Part shown: positions 48,106-60,700 of the stretch, in pieces
How positions within the stretch are numbered: the first letter of the stretch is position 1
How the letters are laid out: each line of letters opens with the position of its first letter
From: Platynereis dumerilii
Lineage: Eukaryota; Annelida; Polychaeta; Phyllodocida; Nereididae
Assembly: GCA_026936325.1 (NCBI GenBank)
Contig: JAPTHN010000003.1
Coordinates: forward strand, 36,410,011 to 36,474,010
Reading direction: 5' to 3'
DNA: 64,000 bases
The notes under the pieces: model-generated
The model's database searches: none
Seen by the model: only the letters and a program-made list of their open reading frames with translations
What the model was told of the DNA's origin: nothing
Program-made: the position numbers and the translations under genes

Positions 48106-48346
48106 GGCATTTCCAGAAAGAATCTAAATGTTTTATATAAGGAGAGGAGGCTGGTTATGCCTCGTCTGCCATTAGTGTATCTTCACTTAATGTCCTCTTT
48201 GTGTGTAAAAGGTTCATTGCCATAGGGCATGTTTGTTTAACATCTATAACCAGCTGCCATGGCTGGCCGTGATGACGCAAGCTATAGTGTGGTCTTGAAA
48301 GTACCAGTGACTGTAATATGATCCTTATTGGACAATTATTCTGAAA
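48106..48346. repeat. Highly conserved block of array 3 (unit 1 copy)
   Basis: The copies lie at ~52809-53045, 56521-56757 and, more diverged, 61635-61872. Between units 1 and 3 the last ~175 bp differ at only a few positions, while most other parts of the units are clearly diverged and gapped. The block has the palindrome-like CCAGCTGCCATGGCTGG. A minus-strand frame is open in units 1 and 3 but broken by a small deletion in unit 2, so it is probably not coding. Confidence 0.65.
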
Positions 48347-48409
48347 ATGCAGAAACACAAAGTGTTGTTTCTTATTGAAAAAGGCTCCAATAAATACCAT
48401 TATTGCTGA

Positions 48410-48480
48410 ATGGCTTTGGCCTAGTTCAGTGGTAGTGAGCTGGGCTTCTTACCTTTTGTCTCTGGGTCCTCTCTATGCAA
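48410..48480 (+). repeat. tRNA-like sequence (SINE head or pseudogene), unit 1
   Basis: GGCCTAGTTCAGTGGTAGTG resembles a tRNA A-box region, and CTCTGGGTCCTC lies where the B box should be. The unit 3 copy (56831-56905) keeps a canonical B box GGTTCAAATCC, and unit 2 has a worn copy near 53115-53160. It cannot fold as a full tRNA. It probably represents a tRNA-derived SINE head already present in the ancestral unit. Confidence 0.45.
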
Positions 48481-49584
48481 CATAATGTTAGAAAGATATT
48501 TTTAAAATACTGCTCGAAGAGGCCATCTTGCCTGATTACAGATGCCCTTCTGGTACTATTTAGCCTCATCAGCACTTACATAAATACAGGATGTAAAAAC
48601 CTTTCATCTCGTCCTTGCTGTGAGGTTTATGCCTTGGCAATTATGTCATGTATCGCTCAGTAAAATAGTTATAATAAAGACTGAAAGTACAGCCAAACAA
48701 ATTTCATTGTTTACGGAAATACAACAGCCATTTATGTGAGGGCCATGAGGTATACCCTTGCATAGCCAATAATAAGTCACTGTCAGAATGACTAAACTTT
48801 ATTGACTAAACTAGTCTATAAATTACCAAAAATATTGACGACATATGCTCAAGTAATACAGGTCGTCAGGACATGAATATGCAAACCATATATGCTCATT
48901 GCATGTGGGAAAGCAATCAGTAGACATCTACTCAAATTCTGACAGTCAGTAACATATAGTCATCATGTATAATGAAAAAGCAGTGCCATTTATTCTCATA
49001 TCATTCATCATTTGGCTTTTTATTCCCTTGAGAATATTGCAACTCTACACAATAAATGGTATTACAAGGAGTAGTTTTGGAACCAATATACTTCTTGTAT
49101 TTGTTTTCCAAATAAATATCATACCACTGTGTACAGTCACAGCTCAACAATGATTAATTTCAGGTCATCGAACTTATCATACCTTTTTCAGGGATACCAA
49201 AGCTTGCTTTGGACTGATTATCATACAGTGAATCAGATACATGTATGTATTGCTAAACTTTGATTATTACCATCAAGAGACAGTGCCTCTTCTCTTTGTG
49301 TTTTTGTTAGAATTTCTGCATTTGTGTCGCTGATTTTCAATGATCTAAATCCAACTTGGGTCTCAGGGCTATACAAAGATCTTCAGCAATAGTTTATGTC
49401 TTGTAAACCATACTGACATAGAGAGTAAATTGGTAGACTATTCTAAAGAGCATGCCTGTATTCTAGTTATACTTTAACAGCAAAAACTTGTAATTTGCGC
49501 TCTGTTGGGGGACTTCACACACCAGACTGCTTAATGTGCTGTCTTATAAAGGCAACAGTAGGATACTTCATTAGTACTTATCAG

Positions 49585-52500
49585 GACTGTAGATTAGTGT
49601 AACACAGTTCCACTCACCATACACTTTGTGCATACCATCAGTCATTACTGAGTCCTGATTAGTTGTCCCTTTGCATGTCTGAGTCTTGATGCATGCAACG
49701 CACCCCCAGATCACAGACACTAACTATACATGAAGCTAATTTCCCCTGCAGCCATATCCCGAGTGCTCTCTCGTCTACCACGTAGCATTTGTCAGGTCGC
49801 TCCGATTCAATTAATCTTTCACGTAGAACTTTGTAGCTGTATGACAGTGTATGTCACTGAGGAGTTATCGAAGTTCTTTGCTCATTATAAATGCGAGCCA
49901 TGAGACAATTTCTCACCAAGGCCAGTAACACTTCAATGGCTAATTACAAAAAAAGGGACCTAGTGTCATAGAAATATAATAGGACCAAGTCTCTTTTGCA
50001 CTCAGTGGTCGGCTTGTTGTTTGACATTCCACTCAACATAAATTGTGGGAACAAAATAAGCAATCCCAATATGCAAACAAATGCAACAGAACTGATCCAT
50101 ATCATTCATGCACAAGTAGTATGAATTATAGACGCCAAGAAAGAAATAACTCTAGGATGAATAACGATCCTGCTTGTCTGCCACAGATATCAGTTACTGA
50201 TACTACTAGCTGGAAATGGAGAATTCCAGCACATAAATTCATCAGATCAGTAACTGAATCTATTCATATATCCATATGAATTGCTCCATAATGCCATTTC
50301 AAAAGCATTATTCTGTCTTTGCATTTCCTGAAGGATTAATGAAGCTATGGATGTGGGAGATAGAGTATATTTATTGGCCATTTGTTAAGACGTTTTCCAT
50401 AAGCTGGAATTATGCATGATACAGCCTGAAGGATAACAAATATGTGAATTCATCTTAAATGTGGATGTCAATGCATTGCAATAACCAGTAGCTCTCGAAA
50501 TTGTGTTCAATCTGGGATAGTAGCAAATATCCAACAATAGCAAGACCATGTTATAAAAAAACAAGAGCATGGAATACAGGAATAGCTGATCATCATTCAC
50601 ATCATTAGCTTCTATAATATACATGGCCACAACCATCATGTCAGAGAAATAATGCATCCCAGTTTTCCAGTTTTCCATAGCCAATGTGGGAGTATATGCA
50701 CCCATGCAGCAAATCTGCAACCAGGATGAGGCTTGTGAGTACAGGGAGTTTCCCACCTTGGTATTTTTTACTGCATGTCTACATTATGTTGGCCGAGATT
50801 TTGGAGAAAATCAGTAATTTGTTTGACCAGTTATGACTATGATATGGAGAGCCACTTGCCATGATTCACAACAGAAGAAGGAAAAATTCTGAGAAAAATA
50901 ACATCTCCCATAACTCCATGAGTGGCATCAGACACAAACCATAATATTATATGCTCGATTGCTTCAAAAGACCGTCCTGACCTTCACAGCGGACTCTAGT
51001 CCGACAGAGGCTGACCAACAACAACGTAGTTGTTGGTCAGCCAACAATGCACTGAGTGTTTTTAGCACAGTGCGACACAGAATTTGTCGCACGTCTGCAG
51101 GGCTGCCTGGGGCAATTTATAGGACATCTTGGGCTCATTTTCCGAGAAACATGTATTTAAATCCTTCATGAACTGACCTGAGCCTCCTACATTTCCCCAA
51201 AATTGTTAAATCCAGCTGCAAAGTTTTGAAGCGAGGACGATAAAATTTGAAGATCAGAAAATGGTAGAATATGTAACTGTTGAGGGGAGTTGCAACGGCA
51301 AAATTCGTCTGCTACAGCCAATAGGGGGCCAATATTTTGTGCATAACAGAGCTAACAAACAACCGTTGCAACATGAAAATGCAGGAAAGACTCAATGCAA
51401 TGTGTTCTATCTCAAGACAGCCTCCGGCTGTCTTGAATGAGATAGAATTTTTCGATCTAAGCGGACTCCAAAAGCACACATTTTATCTTGACAACTATGT
51501 GTTTCTCGATCCAGACATCACAATACGAGACAGTTCCTCCTTCATCCTTGAAAGCATTATGTCCTGCCACTATTCAAAGCCATACCAGATGCGGCTTCAT
51601 CTTGTAGTGTTTACACAAAGTGTGACACTGCCTCCTTTCAAGTGTCGTAGCTGAGCTTAAAAATAGTAAATCAAAGCAAGTGGCTGTTAAGAGCTGTTTA
51701 GAGCTGTTCGGAAATACAAACGGCTGATAAAGATGCTTCCACATAAAAAGCAAAAAGTGCCCTCTTGGCAAAAAATAAATAATTGCAGTCAGCACAAGTG
51801 ATTGCAAAAGAATGTAACAAGATCATTTGCTTTTCTGTATTATTTAGAGGTAAAGTAAGTCACAAAAGTCATTCAAACACTAGGGTTCTACTGTATTATC
51901 TTGTCATCAGACTTCAGCACAACTCAATATTATTAGAAAGGTGTTGGATAGAGTTGCCATATTAAAGCCACTTCAGAATGATTTACATTTTGAGGAAGCA
52001 GGGAAGTGAAGATGACTCAGCTGAATTTTTCAAAGCAAAACTTGAGTAAAATCTAAATTGAAACCTTGAGCATTTTTTAAAGGTTTGACATGGAACAAGC
52101 TGCACATAAATGTCTCATGCAGTAGGAATGGTTGACTTCCACCTCCGACAGGCAGTTCATGTGCTGAAAAACACCACAGCGAAGGTGTATTGATTTCAAA
52201 TGAGAGTGTTGGTGATCATATTAAACCTCTTATTGCTTATCTCAGTGGTTCATGCTACAAGGCTCTATATTCTATATCAGTTGCTAAGAAAGTATGTGTG
52301 ACATTATTTATCACAACCTCCTTCATCCTTGACAACAGAAACAATTTCTTCTTGCGAAAAACATTTCTGGAAAAAGGCTTTTTATTTCTCAAAACATCAA
52401 ACTCTATAGGAAGTATTAGAGTATGCCTACCAGCAGAAAACTTTGCTTGATTAATGGCGTTGTTTTTTATGGTATTGTAGATAAAGCACGAAGAATTTGT

Positions 52501-54001
52501 CTTCTGGGAATATCAAGTTGATATGGAGTAATTAGTGCCTGAGTGATATGTATCTGTGATCTATATGTAAGTAAGAACTTTTGGTAGTCCATGACACATT
52601 CGTTAATTCATTAAAAAAAGACTGAAAGACTCGACTAGCTGTTGGTTATAAATTGGGCCAGCTGTTGGTTGGTCAAAGGTAAGATATGAAATTCAAAAAA
52701 AAATATCAGCAGTGACACGTTCTGTTTGCATTATTTATACATTCTGCCATCAGATAAAAAGGCAATTCTCACTATGGAATAGATGTACTTAAGAGTGTCT
52801 ATATTGTGGCATTTCCAGAAAGAATCTAAATGGTTTATATAAGGAGAGGCAGCTGGTTGTGCCTTGTCTGCCATTAGTGTATCTTCACTTAATGTCCTCT
52901 TTGTGTGTAAAGGGCTTCAGTGCCATAGGGCATGTTTGTTTAACATCTATGACCAGCTGCCAAGGCTGGTCGTGATGACGCAAGCTAGTATGGTCTTGAA
53001 AGTACCAGTGACTGTAATATGATCCTTATTGGACAATTATTCTAGACGGTCATGCTGAAACACAAAATGTCTTTTCTTATAGAAAAAGTCTCCTATAAAT
53101 ACCATTTATGGCTGCAGAGTTCTGGTGCAGTCAAGTGGTAGTGTGCTGGGCTTCATGTGTCTGTCAGTGAATAGTTCTATTATTGATAAAGACTCAAAGA
53201 ACAACCACATCAGGCAATGTTCATTATTTCCAGAAATACAAAAAGGACATTTTCGATCATGGGCGACAGTGAATAGTCAGCAGCTGTCAAAGTGACTGAA
53301 CAAGCTGAACCATAGTAACTAAACCTGTCTATGACCAAAAATATTGACAATACATGTTCATGTCAGGACATGAATATGCAAAATATATATGCTCATTGCA
53401 TGTGGGAAAGCAATCAGTAGACATCTACTCAAATTCTGACAGTCGGTAACATTTTGTCACTATGTATAATGAAACAACAGTTCCATTTCATTCTCATATC
53501 ATTCATCATTTGACTTTTTATTCCCTGGAGAATATTGCAACTCTACACCATAAATGGTATTACAAGGAGCTGTTTTGGAAGCAATATACTTGTTTTTTAC
53601 AAATAAATATCATTACACTGAGTATAATCACAACTCAACAATGATTAATACCTAACCATAACTTTTCCAGTGATACCCAAAGCTTGCTTTGAACGAATTA
53701 TCGTGCGATGAAGCAATACTGGTATTTTTATTATTACCATCAAAAGTCTGCGCCTTTCCTCTTTGTTTTTTTGTTACAATTTGCCCATCTGTGTCAGTGA
53801 TATTCATTGATCTAAATCCAACCTGGGGTCTGAGGGTCTATGCAAAGATCTTCAGCAACAGTTTATGTCTTGTAAACCATACTGTCTTAGACTATTCAAA
53901 AGAGCATGCCTGTGTTTAAGTTGTACTTTAATGGCAAAAACCAGACCGCTTCATGAAGAGGAATGTGCGGTCTTATAAGGGCTGCAGTTTTATACTTATG
54001 G
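49585..54001. repeat. Tandem array 3, unit 2 (~4.4 kb)
   Basis: The unit aligns in order with unit 1 and lacks the TTAA element, but carries a hairpin-ended insertion at 50997-51459. A 123-codon minus-strand frame at 50385-50756 has a hydrophobic stretch. The related sequence in unit 3 is shifted or stopped, so it is not called a gene. Confidence 0.82.
50997..51459. mobile_element. Subterminal-hairpin transposon, 463 bp
   Basis: The element is absent from units 1 and 3 at the same place (~45630 and ~55175) and is flanked by a 9-bp duplication AGCGGACTC (50988-50996 and 51460-51468). The ends read TAGTCCGACAGA and, inward from the right, TAGATCGAAAAA. A perfect 14-bp stem (GGCTGACCAACAAC with GTTGTTGGTCAGCC) starts 12 nt from the left end. 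A second hairpin (51405-51446, AAGACAGCC with GGCTGTCTT) ends 13 nt from the right end. The layout is the same as in the ~2.1 kb element at 15614. Non-coding. Confidence 0.78.
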
Positions 54002-57000
54002 GGACTGTAGATTAGTGCATCGTATGGAGTTCCACTCACCATACACTTTGTGCATACCATCAGTCATTACTGAGTCCTGATTAGTTGTCCCTTTGCATGT
54101 CTGAGGCTTGATGCATGCAACGCACCCCCAGATCACAGACACTAACTATACATGAGGCTAATTTCCCCTGCAGTTATCTCATAAGTGCTCTCTAGTCTAC
54201 CATGTACCTATCATTTGTCAGGTAACTCCAAGTCAATTAATCTTTCATATAGTTATTACTGTATGTCACTAAGGGGTTATGAAGTTTTTTGCTCATTTCA
54301 AATGCAAGCCATGAGATAATTTCTCAAACCGAGGCCAGTAATACTTCAACAACTACGTAACAACAAAAAGGGAACAAACGCGCTTGATACATAATAGGAC
54401 TAAGTCGCTTTTGCACTCAGTGGTCGACTTGTTGTTTGACAATCCACTCAACATAAATTGTGGGAACAAAATAAGCAATCCCGTTAGCAAACAAACACAA
54501 CAGTACTAATCCATATCATTCATGCATATGTTGTGGGTGCATGTTTTCCATAAGCTGGAATTATGCATGATACAGCCTGAATGATAACCAATATGTGGAT
54601 TCATCTTTTAAAATGTGCTATAAGTGGATGTCAACCCAATAACCAGTAGCTCTCGAAATTGTGCTCAATCTGGGATAGTAGCAACTGTTATATCCAACAA
54701 TAGCTTGACCATGTGATAAAAAAACAAGAGTATATCAAACACAGGAATAACTGATCATCATTCACATCAATAGCTCGTATAATGTATAGTCCAACAACCA
54801 TCATGCCCATTACTGGATATGCATAGTTTTAGAAATAATGCATCCCACTTTTCCAGTTTTCCATGGCCAATATCGGAGTATATGCACCCAAGCAGCAAGC
54901 TGGAACCAGAATGTGGCTTGTGGGTACAGGGAGTTTCTCACCTTGGTATTTTCAACTGCATATCTGCATATGTAGGCAGAGATTGTGGAGAAAAGCAGTA
55001 ATTTGCTTGATCAGTTATACCTGCCATATAGAAAGCCACTTGCCATGATCTACCAGAGAGGAGAAGGACACATTTTTAGAAGAATAGCATCTGCACCCAC
55101 ATGATTGACATCAGACACAAACCATTATATCATATGCCCAATTCCTTCGAAAAAGCATCCTGACCTTCATAGCTGACTCCAAGGAACGATATCTTATTTT
55201 GATTGCTTTATGTTTCTCAATCTAAACATCAGAATATGAGACAGTTCCGCTTTCATCCCTTGAAAGCATTATGTTCTGCAACTATTCACAGACATACCAC
55301 CAGGTGTGGCTTCATCTTGTAGTGTTTGCACAATGTGTGATTCTGCCTCCTTTCAAGTGACGCAGCTCAGCTTTAAAAAAGTAAATCAAAGAAAGAGCTG
55401 TTTAGAGCTGTTCGGAAATACAAACGGCTGATAAAGATGCTTCTCAGTGAATGTTTTGTTATCCACACTAAAAATGCAAAACATACGCCCCCTTGGTAAG
55501 GAATGAAAATTTAAGTCAGCGCAGATGATAATAAATAAGATATTACCCTGCTCAGTACAATTGAGTGATGAAGTTAATCCAAAAAGTCATTATTTTGAAC
55601 ACTTGGATTCTACTGTATCAGCGGTAAACTGATAATGAGATTGTTTTGGTTTAATCATAATGGCTATTAGAAAAATGAATGCACAGCGCATACAAATGTA
55701 CATTATTGTATCAACTTATTAACATACAAGTCTTTGAGTTGACCATGCATGATAAAGCTGAATCAGCAGAATTGCTCACAGCAAAAGTTCAATGGAAAAT
55801 CTCATTCGAATCCTTGTGAATTTTGACAGGCTTGACATGAAACATCTCAAGGTGCACGAATGTCTCATGCAATTGGAAAGGTTGACTTCATGTTTCAGAG
55901 AAATGCCTGGCCTTAAATATAATGAAATGACTGAAAAACACCAAAACCAGGGTGCATCCATTTCCATTAGGGTGTTAGTGATTACATCAAACCTCTTATT
56001 GCTTACCTGAGTAGTTTCTGCAACAAAGCTATAACCACCTCCTCCATCATTGAGTAAAGATTCCATTTCTCCTTCGGAATAACATATGCGGAAAACACAT
56101 TTTAAATTTCTCAACACATCAAACTTCAAGGAAAGTCTTAGAGTAGGCTTACCATCAGAAACCTTTGCTTGATGAATGGTGTTTTTCAAATTATGATATT
56201 TTTGATAAAGCATGAAGAATTTCTCTTTAGGGGATACCACTTTGCTACAGAGTAATTCCTCCCTGGCATTTATTTCCAAAATATATATAAACATGAGATT
56301 ATGGGTATGGCATATTGACAAATTCAATATATTAATTTTTTTTTACATCTGATAGACTGGACTAACTGTTTGTCTAAGGCATTATATAAAAGCCGGAATA
56401 AAAAACTATTGAATTTTGACTATGAACATATTTGGTTTGCATTATCATACAGTATACACTACGTCATCAGATAAGAAAGACAATTATAATTGTGGAATAG
56501 GTGTACTTAAGTGTGTCTATATTGTGGCATTTCCAGAAAGAATCTAAATGTAAGGAGAGGCAGCTGGTTGTGCCTTGTCTGCCATTAGTGTATCTTCACT
56601 TAATGTCTTCTTTGTGTGTAAAAGGTTTCAGTGCCATAGGGCATGTTTGTTTAACATCTATAACCAGCTGCCATGGCTGGCCGTGATGACGCAAGCTATA
56701 GTGTGGTCTTGAAAGTACCAGTGACTGTAATATGTTCCTTATTGGACAATTATTCTGAATGCAAATGCAGAAACACAGAGCTTCTTTTCTCATTGAAAAA
56801 GGCTCCAATAAATACCATTTATCATGCCACATGGTTTGGGCCTAGTTCTACAGTAGTGTGCTAGGCTTCTTATGATTTGACTCTGGTTCAAATCCTCTTC
56901 CGAGCAACATATGTGAGCCCTTTTCAAAACATTATTAAAAGAGTCCATCTTGTCATATTACTGAGTCCTTCCCTGTACTATTTAGCCACATCATTGCACA

Positions 57001-57720
57001 CATAAATACAGGATGTAAAGTCCTATCATCCCATCCTTGCTGTGTTTATACCAATTCAATTACGTCATGTATCCGTCAGTAAAAAAGTTTTACTATTGAT
57101 AAAGACTGAAGGTACAACCATATCAGACAATGTTCATTATTTCCAGAAATACAACAAGAGAGTTTATGATCATGGGCGACAATCTTGCATGGCGAATAGT
57201 TAGTTGCTGTCAGAGTGACTAAACCATATTAACTTAGACCTGTCTACGACCACAAATATTGATAATATGTTCATGCAATATTGGACGTCAGCATATGAAT
57301 ATGCAAACCATATATGCCCGTTGCATGTGACAAAGTAATCAGTAGAAATCCAATCAAATGCTAACAGTCAGCAACATTTAGTCAACATATGTATATAATG
57401 TCACAGCGGTTCCATTTTATTGTCATATCATTCATCATTTGGCTTTTCATTCCCCAGAGAATATTGCAACTCTATCATAAGTGGTTTAACAATGAACTGT
57501 TTGGAAACAATAAAGTAATATTTGTTTTGCAAATAAATTTCATAGGGTAATAACTAAACCATGAAAAAATTGAAGAGTCATCGAGCTTTCCACAACTTTT
57601 TCTGTGTTACCCGAAGCTTGCTTTCAACAAGTGGTCAAACAATGGCCCAGAAACTGATAATGTCCTGCCTTATTTATAAGAGCTACTGTATTATACAGTA
57701 CGTCATAATAAGTGCTTACG
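54002..57720. repeat. Tandem array 3, unit 3 (~3.7 kb)
   Basis: This is the shortest unit, without the insertions seen in units 1 and 2, so it serves as the empty reference. The 183-codon minus-strand frame at 55776-56327 is interrupted in units 1 and 2 and shows no known domain. Confidence 0.82.
56831..56905 (+). repeat. tRNA-like sequence with canonical B box, unit 3
   Basis: This is the best-preserved copy of the tRNA-like stretch: GGCCTAGTTCTACAGTAG, then GGCTTCTTATGATTTGACTC, then the B box GGTTCAAATCC at 56885-56895. It lacks a complete acceptor stem, so it is a SINE head or tRNA pseudogene and not a working tRNA gene. Confidence 0.45.
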
Positions 57721-60700
57721 AGGACTGTTAGTTTGGCACAACACAGTTCCATTCGCAATTCACTCTGTGTGCACCATCAGTCATTACTGAGTCCTGATTA
57801 GTTGTCCCTTTGCATGTCTGTGGCTCGATGCGTGCAACACACCCAGGATCACAGACAGCGACTAATATATGAAGCTAATTTCCACTGCAGTGATATCCTA
57901 AGTGCATTCTAGTCTAGTATTCATCAGGTCATCTAAACACATATCACCATTATAGACAGTCATAACATGCATGCAGAACCCGAGAGAGACAATATCCTGC
58001 CCCATGAGAAACAGAAGAAAGACAGAGAATTTTTTTGTAAATTTTCTGTCATGATCAAATCTATCTGTTCATTTATACAACTGTTGAAGACACATTTTGT
58101 CCGAAGATTTTCAATATTCCTCCTATCATGATATATTTTTATGTCTGCGGATACACTTTGCAAAAACAAATTTTGTTTCCTTTGGCATAGTAATCTCTCT
58201 GCAATTACTAACGTTTAAGTACTAATTTCGTTAAATTTGCCTTATTTTGTTACCTACTTTAAAAACAACTTTTTTTTTTACAATGTAAAATTGTAGCCTC
58301 CTTATGAACTCAGTGAACAGATTACCCAAAGAAAATGATAAATTATCTCGCAATACTAATAGTGGAATAAATCGAGGAAGTTATGCAAAGGCACGAATAT
58401 ATCAATCATAAACTCTGAGATACATAAATACGGAATGCACAAAGTGCAGACCTGTATGCTGCTGGAATCAGTTTAGACAATTCCAGCCCATAAATTGGTG
58501 ATATCAGTGACTGGTTTCATTCATCCATTTAGATTGATTTGCCACATACTGCATGCCTGCCATTACAAGAAACATTATTCTGTTTTTGCATGGCCCATGG
58601 GATAAATGGAGCAATAACAGCCAAAGATAAGGTATATTCATGGGCAATTTTCTAAGAAATTTTTTACGAGCTGGAGTTATGTATTCATATCTTTTTGGGA
58701 AGACATAAAGATATGAATCCACCTGGAATGCATCTTTGCAACTGCTTCCAAATAGACTTTATTTATTAACGTCATTTCTATGAAATATAAGCAGTAATGT
58801 CTATGATTGTGTAGGCAACAGCTGTTATGAACTGACGCAGTGACATAAAAAAGGTATAGCAAAGTACGCTTTCCATAATATTGACTGTTGGATAAAACAT
58901 ATTTTTTCATAAACTTCACCTATTACTGTTATCTTCCAACACTTTTCTGTTGGCAAATTGTATAGACTCAGTCCACATACTAAGGGACATTGTTTCGCCA
59001 AGAATATCAAGAGTGCTTTTAAAAACAAATTGCCCCAATCTGCCACTGGACAGAATAAGACAGAATGATTATTCCCTGCATGCATGGCGCATGACTGTGA
59101 AAGCACACAGATGCTCGACTGCTCCCTTAAAGACCTTCTGGCCTCTTGATCTGAATCTGTGACTCCAAAGGAATGAGACCTTATCTTAGAAACTTTTGAC
59201 TTCAGAAGGTCACAGGAAGTGTCTCCTAGGTGACGTGACCACAGTCCCACTCTTCTTACGAGACCTTTGGTGTGAATCCAATCAGTTGGACTGGTGAGTT
59301 GTGACCTTATGAAATCACTGTTAAGCACATTTCAAAGGAGGTCAAGTTACGTTGTACACTTGTAACCCAGTGCTCAGCATTAGCAATGAAGGGTCATAGA
59401 CAGAGATCTTTCAGAACCACAACGTAATTCCACTTAGACGAAAAAATGGTATCTTGCGAAAATCAAAACTTTTTGCAGCTAATTAAAAAAATTGTGGAGC
59501 AACTACAGCTGTCTTTGATGCAGATAAATCATAAAATTAACAAGACAGGGTGTGGTTTTCAATGTAATCTGCAACTCCAAAATAAAAAATATGCACTATT
59601 TATGCTTGACTTTATTCAATAGAAATTATGGCAAAGTGAAAAAAATGTACTTGAAGAGAAAAAAGGAAACGTGTGCTCCGCCTATGACACAGCTGCTCCC
59701 CCACCCCACCCAAGGAGGATATCACAATCAGAAACATATTTAAATAGAATTCATCATCCCCTATACACAAATAGGATGTGGTTTTCTGCACACCAGCTCA
59801 GAAGGGCCCTTCTGTCTCCTTATGAGACATTTTGTTTTGTCAACAGCTACGCTTCTTTGATTCATTTTTCTGACCCATCTTCAACACATGAAAGGATGCA
59901 GAGTCACGCTTAATGCGAGCACTACAAGATAAAGCGACAACTGGTATGACTATGAGTAGTGACGAGACATTAACTGCTGTCAAACATAGACAAGTCCAAG
60001 CAACCTGTCCAAAGCTGCAATCTAATTGGGAACCACTGATTGGAATTCCTGAATACAGTGAATAGTGACCCATCCAACCACCTCCCCTGAGATAGTGGTA
60101 TAAGGTACAGCATGGTTTCTCCAGGTGCCATTTTATGAGGCTATGACATTGAAAGCCACCCGATATGACCAGGCATAACACAAGTGGAATACCCAGTTGA
60201 ACCTTGAAGTAGCTTAGAGAAGTAGAAGTTTGATGGCATGATCCTCTTGACAAGAACATCTCGTCTGAGCAGGATTAGGCTCTGGTATCTCCTCATGGCT
60301 CAAGTATCAGGTGCACAAGATTGATTTGTGAAAAAATCCAGCATGAGGTTGCAATTTCTGTCCTCCAAATTGGTATGGGATCTAGGAGTCTTGTGCAGTT
60401 ATTAAACTTGGCTGATATTCCTGAAGTTTCGGTAACTTCAATATTCAATTTTATATAATTTAATATTCTCAGGGGATGTATGCTATTTTATCATAAAATT
60501 GACTCTTGTTGCTGTGCATCTCATCAACTTGGTGCAAGTCAAAGGAAAATCATGAATGGAAAGCAGAATGATTTAAATTTGAAATTCTGAAATTGCAGTT
60601 AAAACCTTGAGCACTTTTGACAAGTTTGACATGCAGGATCTCGCTTTCCTTAGAAATGTGTCATGCAATAGGAACGGTTGACTTCCATGCTGACAGGTGA

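Larger units (their letters stand above)
44649..49584. repeat. Tandem array 3, unit 1 (~4.9 kb)
   Basis: This is the first of four direct units, all starting with an AGGACTGT-like sequence and the CAGTCATTACT block. Unit order includes 45280-45420, 45590-45830, the conserved block 48106-48346 and the tRNA-like stretch at 48410. Unit 1 alone carries the TTAA element at 46733-47990. Open frames are not shared with other units. Confidence 0.82.

Noticed and set aside
50385-50756. 123-codon minus-strand frame with a hydrophobic stretch, possible membrane segment
   Set aside because: A similar stretch in unit 3 is stopped and shifted. A donor-like AAG|GTGAGA occurs there but not in units 1 and 2. 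Coding potential is not supported.
55776-56327. 183-codon minus-strand frame in unit 3
   Set aside because: The aligned parts of units 1 and 2 do not keep the frame; composition looks like chance in AT-rich DNA.
48155-56832. Minus-strand frames in units 1 and 3 sharing QSLVLSRPHYSLRHHGQPW
   Set aside because: Unit 2 has a small deletion and stop in the same frame although the DNA is conserved, so conservation is better explained as non-coding.
56831-56905. Functional tRNA gene
   Set aside because: A and B boxes are present but no complete acceptor and anticodon stems can be formed.
58825-59328. 167-codon minus-strand frame in unit 4
   Set aside because: Part of it aligns with non-coding parts of the other units and no domain is visible.
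59840-60259. 139-codon minus-strand frame in unit 4
   Set aside because: No recognisable domain, no splice context, single copy in the window.
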